DNA of 37,949 nt from Acidimicrobiia bacterium (GCA_030066875.1 JASJAS010000031.1:1-37949), one strand, 5' to 3'. Counted from the stretch's first letter, positions 1 through 7,600 are shown. Notes: generated by a model from the sequence alone, not told the origin. A program made the numbers and translations.

Positions 1-528
1 GTCGCGGCGTACGTCATCCAACTCGGGGATGTTGAGTTGTACCGAACACGAGCTGCAGGACGCCGGGTCGTGGGTCGAGTTCGCGCCGGCGCAGTCATCG
101 GTGACATCGCCATGTTCCAGGGACATCCCTACATCTCGTCTGCCAAGGCGGTAACCCGGGTGAGAGCGTTCCGCCTGGAGCGAAGTCGCTTGCTTCCGCT
201 GTTGATCGAGCATCCGGTGATCGCGATGCGGTGGCTGGTCGCCGGGCTCAGCCAACTCGCAGCCACCCAACAACGCGTCATCAGGCTGATGCATCGAACT
301 GTTCGAGAACAGGTGGCCGAGGTTCTGTTGGACGAGGCCGACGACTACGGCGAGGTGCACCTGAGTCAGAGCAGCCTGGCGGATCTCCTCGGTGCCAGTC
401 GCCAGTCGGTGAATGAGGCGCTTGCTGGGCTGCGAGAGGCGGAGATGATCGAAACGGGCTATCGGGTGATTCGAGTACTCGATGCCGCTGCCTTGGCGGG
501 CGTCTCGGGACGCGCTCCAGTCGGCTAA
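1..528 (+). CDS. Crp/Fnr family transcriptional regulator, 5'-truncated by window edge
   Basis: The frame is open from base 1, so the N-terminus lies outside; 175 residues are visible. Residues about 1-60 are the second half of a cyclic-nucleotide-binding-type beta-roll (GDVELY, then IGDIAMFQGHP). A long dimerisation helix follows (about 62-95), then a Crp-type winged helix at about 100-160 with the recognition segment LADLLGASRQSVNEAL. Such proteins are dimeric cytoplasmic DNA-binding regulators. In the phosphate-binding cassette the usual P-R-x-A-S reads P-Y-I-S-S, so the arginine that holds cAMP in CRP is absent; cAMP is therefore an unlikely ligand (inference). No Fe-S cysteines are visible in this part. 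The stop overlaps the convergent membrane gene by three bases. Targets are unknown. Confidence 0.9.
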   Translation, partial: VAAYVIQLGDVELYRTRAAGRRVVGRVRAGAVIGDIAMFQGHPYISSAKAVTRVRAFRLERSRLLPLLIEHPVIAMRWLVAGLSQLAATQQRVIRLMHRTVREQVAEVLLDEADDYGEVHLSQSSLADLLGASRQSVNEALAGLREAEMIETGYRVIRVLDAAALAGVSGRAPVG

Positions 529-890
529 CGGGCGGCGACCCTTCCGGTCGTCGCGGCTATCAGCCAGCCGCCAACCGCACCGAGCGTTGCGAAGACCAGT
601 GACTCCATGAGGGCGCCCCCTCGAGGCAGCAGGCTAGGGCCCTGGAGAAGGTCAAGGGCGGCGAGCACCAGGGTAGCGGTGGCCGCGATCGAGGCACCGA
701 CCACTGCGGCAACCGCAGCGGAACCGGCGCGGCTGCGCCGCAAGACTGGGGCGACGCCGGCGATCAGGATCGGTGCCAGGTGGTAGGTGGCGGTGGGACG
801 GATCGCGGCGGCGAGCGCCCAGACAGCGGTCAGGCTGAACGCGGCGAGCAGGAAGTCTGGGAAGGTTGAATCGCTTGAATGGGTGGTCAC
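525..890 (-). CDS. Small membrane protein, unknown family
   Basis: 121 residues with about four hydrophobic segments (near 10-28, 37-50, 56-80 and 95-115) separated by short, mostly basic linkers, so an integral membrane protein of small 4-TM type. I recognise no family motif. The start is a GTG with no convincing Shine-Dalgarno close by; a GAGGG lies 12 bases upstream. It converges on the Crp/Fnr gene (stop codons overlap) and diverges from the DUF3179 lipoprotein, sharing an upstream region that holds an inverted repeat at 930-945. Confidence 0.6.
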   Translation of the reverse strand: MTTHSSDSTFPDFLLAAFSLTAVWALAAAIRPTATYHLAPILIAGVAPVLRRSRAGSAAVAAVVGASIAATATLVLAALDLLQGPSLLPRGGALMESLVFATLGAVGGWLIAATTGRVAAR

Positions 891-929
891 CTGATACCAA
901 ACCCTCTACGGAGGAGAGGTTGCATCCAT

Positions 930-945
930 TGTCGGTTCTCCGACA
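930..945. promoter_or_regulatory. Inverted repeat TGTCGG-N4-CCGACA (possible operator)
   Basis: Perfect 6+4+6 dyad between the divergent membrane gene and the DUF3179 lipoprotein gene. The location suits an operator serving either gene. The neighbouring Crp/Fnr regulator is a candidate binder, but the arms do not match the CRP (TGTGA) or FNR (TTGAT) consensus. It could also be a small hairpin. Confidence 0.35.
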
Positions 946-1007
946 GTTGAGAAACGGCGAGTAGCTAGTGCCCGTTGACGGAACCAGACAGTAACGAGGT
1001 AGACGGA

Positions 1008-2270
1008 ATGACTAGCAAGCTGGCGATTCTGGGTCTCGGCGTGGCCCTGATTGCATCCGCGTGTGGCAACGGGGCGACCGACGCCGAGGACGCTTCGGGG
1101 AGCGAGGTCGTTGTCGAGGACACACCAACATCCACCACTGCACCGGCGGCACCGTCCACCACTGAAGCCGCGGACGAGGGACCGCAGCCAGCGGTCTCCG
1201 TGCTCCCGGAGGGTCCCTCGGCGTTGCGCGTGAACAGCGCTGATGAGTTCCCGCCGCCGCTGGTGGACCCGGAGTTGATCGTTCCCGGTGGCCCGCCGCC
1301 CGATGGGATACCGCCCATCGAGGATCCGGTCTTCCTCGATGTGGTTGACGCGCTAGAGCGTTTCGACGCGGCAGAAGCAGTGGTCGCCCTCGAGGTAGAT
1401 GGCGATGCGAGAGCCTACCCGGTGCAAGTGATGATCTGGCACGAGATCGTCAACGACACGGTTGGAGGGATCCCGGTATCGATCACATACTGCCCTTTGT
1501 GCAATTCAGCGGTGACCTACCGCCGCGAGATTCGGGGCGTCGAAACCACCTTTGGTACATCCGGGAGGCTCTTCTCTTCGGCGCTGGTGATGTATGACCG
1601 GGCGACGGAAACCCTGTGGACGCACTTCGACGGGAAGGCCGTTGTCGGCCTCCTAGCCGGAGAAGAGCTGGAATCGCTTCCATCACCGCTGATGGCCTGG
1701 GGTGACTTTGCCGCAACCTATCCGACAGGCCGGGTACTCGACCCGGACGCAACGGGCCACAGCCGGGATTACGGCCGCAACCCCTATGCCGGATACGACG
1801 ACGAGACCACGGAGCCGTTCTTGTTCAGAGGAGTGGTCGATCCGCGGGCGGCGTCGAAACTGCGTGTCGTCGGTGTCGCCGTCGACGACCAGGCGACGGC
1901 CTTTGCGCTGGATCTCGTTGCCGGTGGTGATGCCAATGCCACAAATGCCGTAGTAGGGGAGACTGACATTGTGATCTTCTGGAAGGCGGGCCAGGCCACG
2001 GCGTTGGAGTCCCGCGAGATCGAAGGTGGACGCGATGTTGGCTCGGTGGCGGTCTTTTTGCCCGTCGTGGACGGAGAGAATCTGGTGTTTGCCGCGGAGG
2101 GAGGCGGGTTTGTCGACGAGCAAACCGGTTCGGTGTGGAACCTTGCGGGCGAGGCTGTAGAAGGCCAGTTTGCCGGCGCACGCCTACAGCAGATACCCCA
2201 TCTCGACACGTTCTGGTTTGCATGGGCGACGTACCAACCCGGGACAGAGCTGATCGAACCCGCAGAGTGA
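1008..2270 (+). CDS. DUF3179 domain-containing lipoprotein
   Basis: 420 residues. I chose ATG 1008 because GAGGT lies seven bases upstream and the protein then opens with a lipoprotein signal peptide (hydrophobic core, ASAC lipobox, Cys19), so it is probably anchored outside the membrane. A low-complexity Thr/Pro/Ala/Glu linker follows. From about residue 110 the DUF3179 domain shows GDARAYP, WHEIVND and the hallmark TYCPLCNSAV with Cys162 and Cys165, then FGTSGRL and the HFDGKAV region. The family is of unknown function; to my knowledge some members carry selenocysteine at the CxxC, whereas both positions here are ordinary Cys codons (TGC). A thiol or metal-linked role outside the cell is plausible but unproven. 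The gene is single and precedes the ABC exporter operon by 129 bases. Confidence 0.88.
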   Translation: MTSKLAILGLGVALIASACGNGATDAEDASGSEVVVEDTPTSTTAPAAPSTTEAADEGPQPAVSVLPEGPSALRVNSADEFPPPLVDPELIVPGGPPPDGIPPIEDPVFLDVVDALERFDAAEAVVALEVDGDARAYPVQVMIWHEIVNDTVGGIPVSITYCPLCNSAVTYRREIRGVETTFGTSGRLFSSALVMYDRATETLWTHFDGKAVVGLLAGEELESLPSPLMAWGDFAATYPTGRVLDPDATGHSRDYGRNPYAGYDDETTEPFLFRGVVDPRAASKLRVVGVAVDDQATAFALDLVAGGDANATNAVVGETDIVIFWKAGQATALESREIEGGRDVGSVAVFLPVVDGENLVFAAEGGGFVDEQTGSVWNLAGEAVEGQFAGARLQQIPHLDTFWFAWATYQPGTELIEPAE

Positions 2271-2399
2271 TCACATCGCAGCCCGCGAGCGTCGGCAGAG
2301 AGGTGCCGCCCGCCACCGCCTAGCCCTCCGCCTCGTGCGAGATTCGCACAGGGGACTTTCCTCTGTAGATTGAGCCGGAGCGAATGAATCGAGGCTGTG

Positions 2400-3272
2400 A
2401 TGGCAGATACCGGGCCGGCTATCGATGTGAAGGGCATCTCCTACAGCTACGGCGAAACCCTCGCCGTCGACAAGGTCTCATTCGCAGTGGCGCCGGGAGA
2501 AATCTTCGGCTTGCTCGGCCCCAACGGAGCCGGCAAGTCCACAACCGTAAAGATGCTCACCGGACAGCTACGGCCATCGCACGGATCCATTCGAGTACTC
2601 GGAATGGACACGGCAGAGGACCTCGCAGCAATACAGGCCAGGATCGGGGTTTGTTTCGAGGAGAAGAACCTGTACACGGCAATGAGCGGAGTCGAGAATC
2701 TCAGGTTCTTTGCCAGTCTCTTCGGGATCAAGGATCTTGACACAGATGGTCTGCTGGAACGCGTCGACCTGGCGTCTCGCGGCTCTGATCGTGTCGCCGG
2801 CTACTCCAAGGGTATGCGCCAACGATTAATGATGGCACGGGCGCTGATCAACCAGCCGGACGTGCTCTTTCTGGACGAACCGACCGATGGTCTCGATCCG
2901 GTCTCAGCCCGGACGATCCAGGGCCTCATCCGCCAGGAAGCCGAGCGAGGGGCAGCCGTCGTCCTCACGACCCACGATATGTATGAGGCAGACACGCTGT
3001 CTGATCGGGTGGCCTTCATCAATCAAGGAGCCATCCTTGCGCTGGATGCGCCGGAGACTCTCAAGCTGCGTCACGGGCAGCGCAGTGTGCGGATCCGGGC
3101 ACGGCGGGGTGCCGATGAGATCGAGGAGCTGGTGATCCCGTTGGAGGAAGTCGACGCGGCCGACGCGGTGCAACGGGCGGTTACCGAACTAGACCTTCTC
3201 ACCATTCACACCGAGGAAGCAACACTCGAAGATGTGTTTGTCGCGTACGCCGGGAGAGGTCTCAACGCATGA
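2400..3272 (+). CDS. ABC transporter ATP-binding protein (ABC-2 exporter type)
   Basis: 290 residues; hydrolyses ATP to drive the two permeases encoded directly downstream. Walker A GPNGAGKST at about 40-48, ABC signature YSKGMRQR near 138-145, Walker B LFLDEP followed by DGLDP near 158-168, and the H-loop TTHD near 190. After the ATPase core comes a short C-terminal segment of about 80 residues, as in drug/daunorubicin-type exporters. GTG 2397 is also in frame, but GAGG at 2391-2394 is better spaced for ATG 2400. A TAGATT at 2366-2371 could be the -10 of the operon. The stop overlaps the next gene as ATGA, indicating translational coupling. The substrate cannot be read from the sequence. Confidence 0.93.
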   Translation: MADTGPAIDVKGISYSYGETLAVDKVSFAVAPGEIFGLLGPNGAGKSTTVKMLTGQLRPSHGSIRVLGMDTAEDLAAIQARIGVCFEEKNLYTAMSGVENLRFFASLFGIKDLDTDGLLERVDLASRGSDRVAGYSKGMRQRLMMARALINQPDVLFLDEPTDGLDPVSARTIQGLIRQEAERGAAVVLTTHDMYEADTLSDRVAFINQGAILALDAPETLKLRHGQRSVRIRARRGADEIEELVIPLEEVDAADAVQRAVTELDLLTIHTEEATLEDVFVAYAGRGLNA

Positions 3273-4348
3273 ATCGGGGCGTCATCGCCGCCATCTTCCG
3301 CAAAGACCTCGTTGCGTTCAGTCGGGATCGTTTCTACGTGTTCATCACAATCCTCGGCCTAGTGGCATTCGTGGCCATGTACTGGCTGCTGCCGAGCAAC
3401 GTGGACGAGACGATACGACTTGGTGTGTATCAATCCGGCCTCGAGGACGTGCTCGCTCCGGTCACTAGCGCAAACACTGCGGCCCTCGAGGTGACATCGT
3501 TCGGAGCCCCAGAGGAGTTGACGGCAGCTGTATCCGAGGGCACGGGTGGGATCATCGCGGGGATCTCGTTTCCTCCCGACTTCGCCGATTCGGTCGTGGC
3601 GGGTGACGGCGTTGTCGAGTTACTGGTACCCGCAGACGTTCCGCCGGAGTACCTACCCCTGATGGAAGGACTAGCGTCGCAAGTGGCGTACTTCGCCGCG
3701 GGTGAGCGTCCTCCAGTCGATGTGGCGACCCGCACGGTCGTGCTTGGAGTAGACCGGGTCGGAGACCAGGTTTCGCTTCAGGAACAGATGCGCCCGCTGC
3801 TGGCATTCTTCGTCCTGTTGATGGAGACCTTTGCCCTTGCGTCGCTCGTGTCTACGGAGGTCCAGCTGCGCACCGTCACGGCCGTGCTCGTTACCCCGGC
3901 CCGCCCCAGAGACTTCCTCGCAGCCAAGGCGCTGCTCGGCACGTTTCTGGCACTGATCGAGGTCGTCTTGCTGATGGCGCTGATCAGAGGCTTTGTCGGC
4001 GACGTGCCCGTGCTCGTGGTAGCGCTTGTGTTGGGGTCGGTGCTGGTGACTGGAGTCGGTCTGCTGGCCGGAGCTTCTGGCAGGGACTTCATGGGGGTCA
4101 TGTTCCTCAGTCTTGCGTTGATGATCCCGCTGATGATTCCGGCGTTTGGAGCGCTCTTCCCGGGTACTGCGGCTACCTGGGTCAAGATCCTTCCCACATA
4201 TGGGCTGGTCGAGGCGATCGTCGGAGTAACCACTCGTGGAGAATCGTGGGCGGAACTCGGCCCCGTGCTCGTTGGATTGGGGCTGTGGTGTGTTGCGCTG
4301 CTCGCGCTCGGCACCGGGATTCTGCGAAGGAGGGTTGAGACACTATGA
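3269..4348 (+). CDS. ABC-2 type transporter permease (first of two)
   Basis: 359 residues. One N-terminal membrane helix (about 20-42), then an extracytoplasmic domain of about 130 residues, then five further helices from about residue 172 to the end: the 1+5 layout of ABC-2 (YhfG/NatB-like) exporters. The start is the ATG inside the ATGA overlap with the ATPase gene, and its own stop overlaps the next permease gene in the same way. The two permeases probably form a heterodimeric channel with the ATPase dimer. TEVQLRTVTAVLVTPA at the start of the cytoplasmic loop is the usual ABC-2 coupling-helix region. Substrate unknown. Confidence 0.9.
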   Translation: MNRGVIAAIFRKDLVAFSRDRFYVFITILGLVAFVAMYWLLPSNVDETIRLGVYQSGLEDVLAPVTSANTAALEVTSFGAPEELTAAVSEGTGGIIAGISFPPDFADSVVAGDGVVELLVPADVPPEYLPLMEGLASQVAYFAAGERPPVDVATRTVVLGVDRVGDQVSLQEQMRPLLAFFVLLMETFALASLVSTEVQLRTVTAVLVTPARPRDFLAAKALLGTFLALIEVVLLMALIRGFVGDVPVLVVALVLGSVLVTGVGLLAGASGRDFMGVMFLSLALMIPLMIPAFGALFPGTAATWVKILPTYGLVEAIVGVTTRGESWAELGPVLVGLGLWCVALLALGTGILRRRVETL

Positions 4349-5415
4349 GTTTCGGTCGCGCCTGGAAGATCGCAGCTCGCGAGCTGCGACTGGGACCCCG
4401 CTCACCTGTCTTCATCTGGGTACTACTGCTCCCGCTCGCGATGAGCTTCCTCATCTCAGCGGTCTTTGGGGGGCTTCTGGACCCCGATCCCAGGCTTGGC
4501 ATCGTCGATCTGGGGTCCTCGGAAGTCACCGTCGCCGCACGAGAACTCGAAGGCATCTCGGTGAGCCTCGTGAGCGATGCGGAAACACTGCGAGACCAAG
4601 TTGAAGCTCACGATCTGGATGCCGGCTTTGTGCTGGCAGCCGGGTTTGATGAAGCGGTGCGGTCGGGTGATGAACCGGAGCTGGACTTCTACATCTCCGG
4701 CGAGAGCCTGGCCTCGAGCAGAGCGATCCTGGCGGTAACGACAACGGACCTTGTCCGCGGCGTAGGGGGTCAGGATCCTCCAGTCTCCGTCGCGGTGACT
4801 CCGATCGGTGACGAGGACTTCGTTCCGATTGGCGACCGTTTGCTTCCAATCGTGGTGTACTACGCGGTGGTCATGGCCGCACTGTTCCTTCCTGCTTCAT
4901 CGATTCTGGATGAGCGGGAGAAGCACACGCTCGATGCGGTGCTGGTCACCCCCACGACGATGAGGGAGGTGTTGGTCGGCAAGGGGATCCTCGGCGTTCT
5001 CATGGGGGTGGCGCTCGGCGTGGTGAGCCTGGCATTGAATCAAGCGATGGGGGAGCGACCTCTCGAGGTGGTGCTGTTCCTGCTGGTCGGCTCGATAATG
5101 ATGGCCGAGTTGGGGCTGATTCTCGGATCTCTCGTCAAGGACGCAAACTCGCTCTACACCGCGATCAAGGCGGGCGGTGTCTTCATTGCTCTGCCCGTCA
5201 TATTCATCATCTGGCCGACGTTGCCTCAATGGATCTCGAAGCTCGCCCCGACCTACTACTTCCTCCAGCCGGTCTACGACATCGCGGTCAACGGGATGGC
5301 GCTAAGCGACTTCTGGCTCGAGTTTGCCGTTGCCTGTCTGATCTCCTTGGCGCTTGCACCCATCCTGCTGGCTGTCGGCCGCCGCGCCGAAATCCACCTG
5401 GCCTGGGCCGCCTAG
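4345..5415 (+). CDS. ABC-2 type transporter permease (second of two)
   Basis: 356 residues with the same architecture as the preceding permease: one helix near 25-45, an external domain, then a helix cluster from about 165 on. DEREKHTLDAVLVTPTT at about 190-205 is the ABC-2 coupling segment and aligns with TEVQLRTVTAVLVTPA of the first permease, so the two probably arose by duplication. It starts at the ATG of an ATGA overlap. It is the last gene of the exporter operon; 41 bases separate it from the zinc-finger gene, and that space holds a strong palindrome instead of a terminator. Confidence 0.9.
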   Translation: MSFGRAWKIAARELRLGPRSPVFIWVLLLPLAMSFLISAVFGGLLDPDPRLGIVDLGSSEVTVAARELEGISVSLVSDAETLRDQVEAHDLDAGFVLAAGFDEAVRSGDEPELDFYISGESLASSRAILAVTTTDLVRGVGGQDPPVSVAVTPIGDEDFVPIGDRLLPIVVYYAVVMAALFLPASSILDEREKHTLDAVLVTPTTMREVLVGKGILGVLMGVALGVVSLALNQAMGERPLEVVLFLLVGSIMMAELGLILGSLVKDANSLYTAIKAGGVFIALPVIFIIWPTLPQWISKLAPTYYFLQPVYDIAVNGMALSDFWLEFAVACLISLALAPILLAVGRRAEIHLAWAA

Positions 5416-5420
5416 CCTAG

Positions 5421-5443
5421 GATATTGTCACTGTGACAATATC
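5421..5443. promoter_or_regulatory. Perfect 23-bp palindrome, likely operator of the zinc-finger gene
   Basis: Arms GATATTGTCAC (5421-5431) and GTGACAATATC (5433-5443) are exact reverse complements around a single T at 5432. TATTGT at 5423-5428 can serve as a -10 box, which would put the transcription start near 5435, just before GAGG and ATG 5457, so a bound protein would block the promoter. The core GTCAC-W-GTGAC recurs at 7575-7585 upstream of ppk2. Dyads of this kind are typical of dimeric repressors or MerR-type regulators; the binder is unknown. Confidence 0.6.
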
Positions 5444-5456
5444 TCCGAGGCGCCTC

Positions 5457-5795
5457 ATGTGTGATTGGTGTGGGGGAGAGTTCGCTGCACCGCGCGGACC
5501 AGGGCGCCCTCCCCGCTACTGCAGGCGCAGCCACCGCCAACGCGCATACGAGGCGCGTCGTTTGGCCGGAGAGCGAGGAATCGGCCCTGATGAGGTGCTG
5601 TTGTCGCGCCGCACTTGGGAGCGACTGCGGGACGCGTTGTTTCAGCTCGAGGCGGCCTCGGAGGACGTGGCGATGGACCTCATGGCGGGGCGCCCCACCA
5701 AGGCAGAGTACGTCGGGGCGCTGGGGCACCTCAGCGCGGCAGTCAGGGATCTCCAGGAGATCGCAGTAGAGCCGATAGCGCTCGGCGACGACTGA
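5457..5795 (+). CDS. Small actinobacterial zinc-finger-like protein, function unknown
   Basis: 112 residues from ATG 5457, chosen because GAGG at 5447-5450 sits six bases upstream; a GTG at 5433 lies inside the palindrome and is less likely. The N-terminus reads MCDWCGGEF, then GRPPRYCRRSHRQRAYEARR: Cys2, Cys5 and Cys22 with His26 form a likely C3H zinc site. As I recall, related actinobacterial proteins often have a fourth Cys at that place. After an arginine-rich stretch come two amphipathic helices (about 50-80 and 85-105) that could form a coiled coil. The basic finger suggests nucleic-acid binding, possibly autoregulation through the palindrome at its own promoter (inference). It is convergent with the Ddn-like gene, one base apart. 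Confidence 0.75.
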   Translation: MCDWCGGEFAAPRGPGRPPRYCRRSHRQRAYEARRLAGERGIGPDEVLLSRRTWERLRDALFQLEAASEDVAMDLMAGRPTKAEYVGALGHLSAAVRDLQEIAVEPIALGDD

Positions 5796-5796
5796 A

Positions 5797-6177
5797 TCAC
5801 GTCAAGTCGGCGCGTACGTACCACCGGACGCGTAGGAGGCGCATGGCAAGCCGAATCAGGGCAGGTAGGTACGGCCAGGCTTCGGTCCGGGTTACGAGTC
5901 TTGCATTCGACAGCGGGACCCGTGTGCCCCGTCTATCGATAACGAAGGCGCCGCTGGCCATCACGTTGCGAACCCAGTCGGCATCGGGTCCGTATGTCGG
6001 AGTCAACACAAAGCCGTCACCTGTGGAGAACGCGGCTAACAGTGTTGTGTAGCGGGCCCCCGTCCTCCGTCCCACGTGGTGGAGGACCACAAATGGGGAC
6101 GAGCGTCGCGGGAGCAACCCGAGAACGCGGTTCGTCAACAGACGGTTGGTTTGTGCCAGCCAGCGGGGGAGCACCAT
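5797..6177 (-). CDS. Ddn-like F420-dependent nitroreductase family protein
   Basis: 126 residues, one split beta-barrel domain of the deazaflavin-dependent nitroreductase family. Recognisable elements are the HHVGRRTGARYTTLL strand pair (about 38-52), the glycine-rich FVLTPTYG, and DADWVRNVMASG (about 65-76), which matches the conserved W..N...N/G element. Family members use reduced F420 to reduce quinones or nitro compounds, often near the membrane; the N-terminal helix here is amphipathic and basic. It is the third gene of a minus-strand run after ppk2 and DUF983, with gaps of 18 and 9 bases, so probably cotranscribed. The substrate is unknown. Confidence 0.85.
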   Translation of the reverse strand: MVLPRWLAQTNRLLTNRVLGLLPRRSSPFVVLHHVGRRTGARYTTLLAAFSTGDGFVLTPTYGPDADWVRNVMASGAFVIDRRGTRVPLSNARLVTRTEAWPYLPALIRLAMRLLRVRWYVRADLT

Positions 6178-6186
6178 GGGGTGAGC

Positions 6187-6594
6187 CTAGGAATCCGGAT
6201 GCGCCTTCATCCAGTCCCCGAAACCCGGCTCTGTCTCGCCAGGTTCGAGAGGCCGCATCCGGAGGTCGATTGCAGTCCAGATCGTCTTCGAGAACGGGTA
6301 GAACAGGATGGGGAAGACGGCGGCAACCAGCGTGATGCTGGTCACAAGGGGAGCAAGCGGGAGATCCGGGTAGGTGAGTACTCCTCCGAAGACTCCGACC
6401 ACAAGGACAACGACGATGCTCACGACGGTGTTGATGCCGAGAGCTCCCGTGAGATGCCCGTCGATCCGTTCGAATCTGAGGTTGCAGCGGGGGCAGCGCT
6501 CCAGCATGGTGAACCACTTGCGGAAGATACGGCGCTGGCCGCACACGGCGCAACGCTTAGTGAACCCACGCCACAGCAGCCGGTTGAGGATCAC
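6187..6594 (-). CDS. DUF983 family zinc-ribbon membrane protein
   Basis: 135 residues. The N-terminal part has two CxxC pairs, CAVCG (about 15-19) and CPRCN (about 34-38), forming a probable zinc ribbon, followed by FERIDGHLTG and two membrane helices (about 53-75 and 85-108). This is the DUF983 layout. Proteobacterial members are often found near cytochrome oxidase genes; the function is not established. Here it lies between ppk2 and a Ddn-like gene on the same strand, probably in one operon. The C-terminus (EPGFGDWMKAHPDS) is short, polar and probably cytoplasmic. Confidence 0.85.
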   Translation of the reverse strand: MILNRLLWRGFTKRCAVCGQRRIFRKWFTMLERCPRCNLRFERIDGHLTGALGINTVVSIVVVLVVGVFGGVLTYPDLPLAPLVTSITLVAAVFPILFYPFSKTIWTAIDLRMRPLEPGETEPGFGDWMKAHPDS

Positions 6595-6612
6595 AACAAA
6601 TAGCGACCCGAC

Positions 6613-7512
6613 CTAGATGGTGAACTTGCCGTGACGGAGCCGCTCGGCCTCCATCAGTTCCAGCTCCCGAGCCCCCGAGATCACGACGGCGGGATCGGGG
6701 GCGAAATCGAGATCCGGATTCCGGTTCTTGTACGGCACAGAATTCAGAATCACCTTGATGGCGTTGATCCGGGCTTTCTGTTTGTCCTCGGACCGGATGA
6801 TGGTCCATGGCGCGTCCACGGTCGAGGTCCTCTTGAGCATCCTGTACTTCATCTCGGTGAATTCGTCCCAGTGGTCCTGGGCCTGCACGTCGACTTCGCT
6901 CAGCTTCCATTGCCTCAGCGGATCGGCGACGCGGCGCTTGAAGCGCCGCGCTTGCTCTTCCTTGGTAACGCTGAAGTAGAGCTTGATGAGAATGGTGTCC
7001 TGTCGAACGAGATCCTTCTCGAATCCGACCACCCCGCGGAGGAACGCCTTGTATTCCTGCTCGGTGCAAAACCCGAACACAGGTTCGACCATTGCCCGGT
7101 TGTACCAAGATCTGTCAAACAGGACGATTTCGCCGCCGGTGGGGAAGTGCCGGATGTACTTCTGGAAGTACCACTGATGACGCTGCTCTTCGGTGGGCTT
7201 GCCCAGGGCCACAACCCGGTAGTGCTTCTCGTTCATGTACCGAGTGACCCGACGGATGGTGCCGCCCTTACCCGCGGCATCGCGTCCTTCGAAGAGCACG
7301 ATCATGCGGGTGTTGGTCTCCTCGAGGTAGTCCTGCAGCTTGAGCAGTTCGACCTGATACGGCTTGAGGGCTGCATCCTTCTTGCCGGACTTCTTGGCCT
7401 TGCCCAGCTTTGTTTCCAGTTCGGCAACCCGGGCGCGCAGCATCTCGAGCTCGGACGGTTCCGACTCTTCTACATCGGGCACTGCCCTTATCTGGCGGTC
7501 GTTTGTTGACAT
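6613..7512 (-). CDS. ppk2: Polyphosphate kinase 2
   Basis: 299 residues; transfers phosphate between polyphosphate and nucleoside diphosphates or monophosphates in the cytoplasm. A predicted coiled coil at about 20-45 precedes the PPK2 domain. Walker A is FEGRDAAGKGG (74-84, Lys82), the catalytic DRSWYNR is at 133-139, and the lid region EEQARRFKRRVADP follows. The length and order match one-domain PPK2 enzymes; which nucleotide is used cannot be fixed from motifs alone. GGGAG lies six bases before ATG 7512. It is first of an apparent operon with DUF983 and a Ddn-like protein, and a GTCAC-A-GTGAC palindrome lies about 60 bases upstream. Confidence 0.95.
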   Translation of the reverse strand: MSTNDRQIRAVPDVEESEPSELEMLRARVAELETKLGKAKKSGKKDAALKPYQVELLKLQDYLEETNTRMIVLFEGRDAAGKGGTIRRVTRYMNEKHYRVVALGKPTEEQRHQWYFQKYIRHFPTGGEIVLFDRSWYNRAMVEPVFGFCTEQEYKAFLRGVVGFEKDLVRQDTILIKLYFSVTKEEQARRFKRRVADPLRQWKLSEVDVQAQDHWDEFTEMKYRMLKRTSTVDAPWTIIRSEDKQKARINAIKVILNSVPYKNRNPDLDFAPDPAVVISGARELELMEAERLRHGKFTI

Positions 7513-7572
7513 GTGAGGCTCCCGGGGAAATGCTGCTGCGGGCAGGTTAAACCTAGGCGTCAGCCAAAGAAA

Positions 7573-7587
7573 ACGTCACAGTGACGT
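7573..7587. promoter_or_regulatory. Perfect palindrome ACGTCAC-A-GTGACGT upstream of ppk2
   Basis: 7+1+7 perfect dyad about 60 bases before the ppk2 start. Its core GTCAC-W-GTGAC is identical to that of the 23-bp palindrome at 5421-5443. TAACCT (minus strand, 7547-7552) is a possible ppk2 -10, which would place the dyad near the -35 region or just upstream, suiting an activator or a repressor. Confidence 0.5.
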
Positions 7588-7600
7588 ATATCGCCGAGGG

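Noticed and set aside
1784-2437. Minus-strand frames opposite the DUF3179 gene
   Set aside because: Several overlapping Arg/Pro/Ser-rich frames, none with motifs; they are shadows of the lipoprotein gene.
6631-7509. 292-residue open frame on the plus strand opposite ppk2
   Set aside because: A mirror frame of a highly conserved enzyme; no motif, and ppk2 explains the sequence fully.
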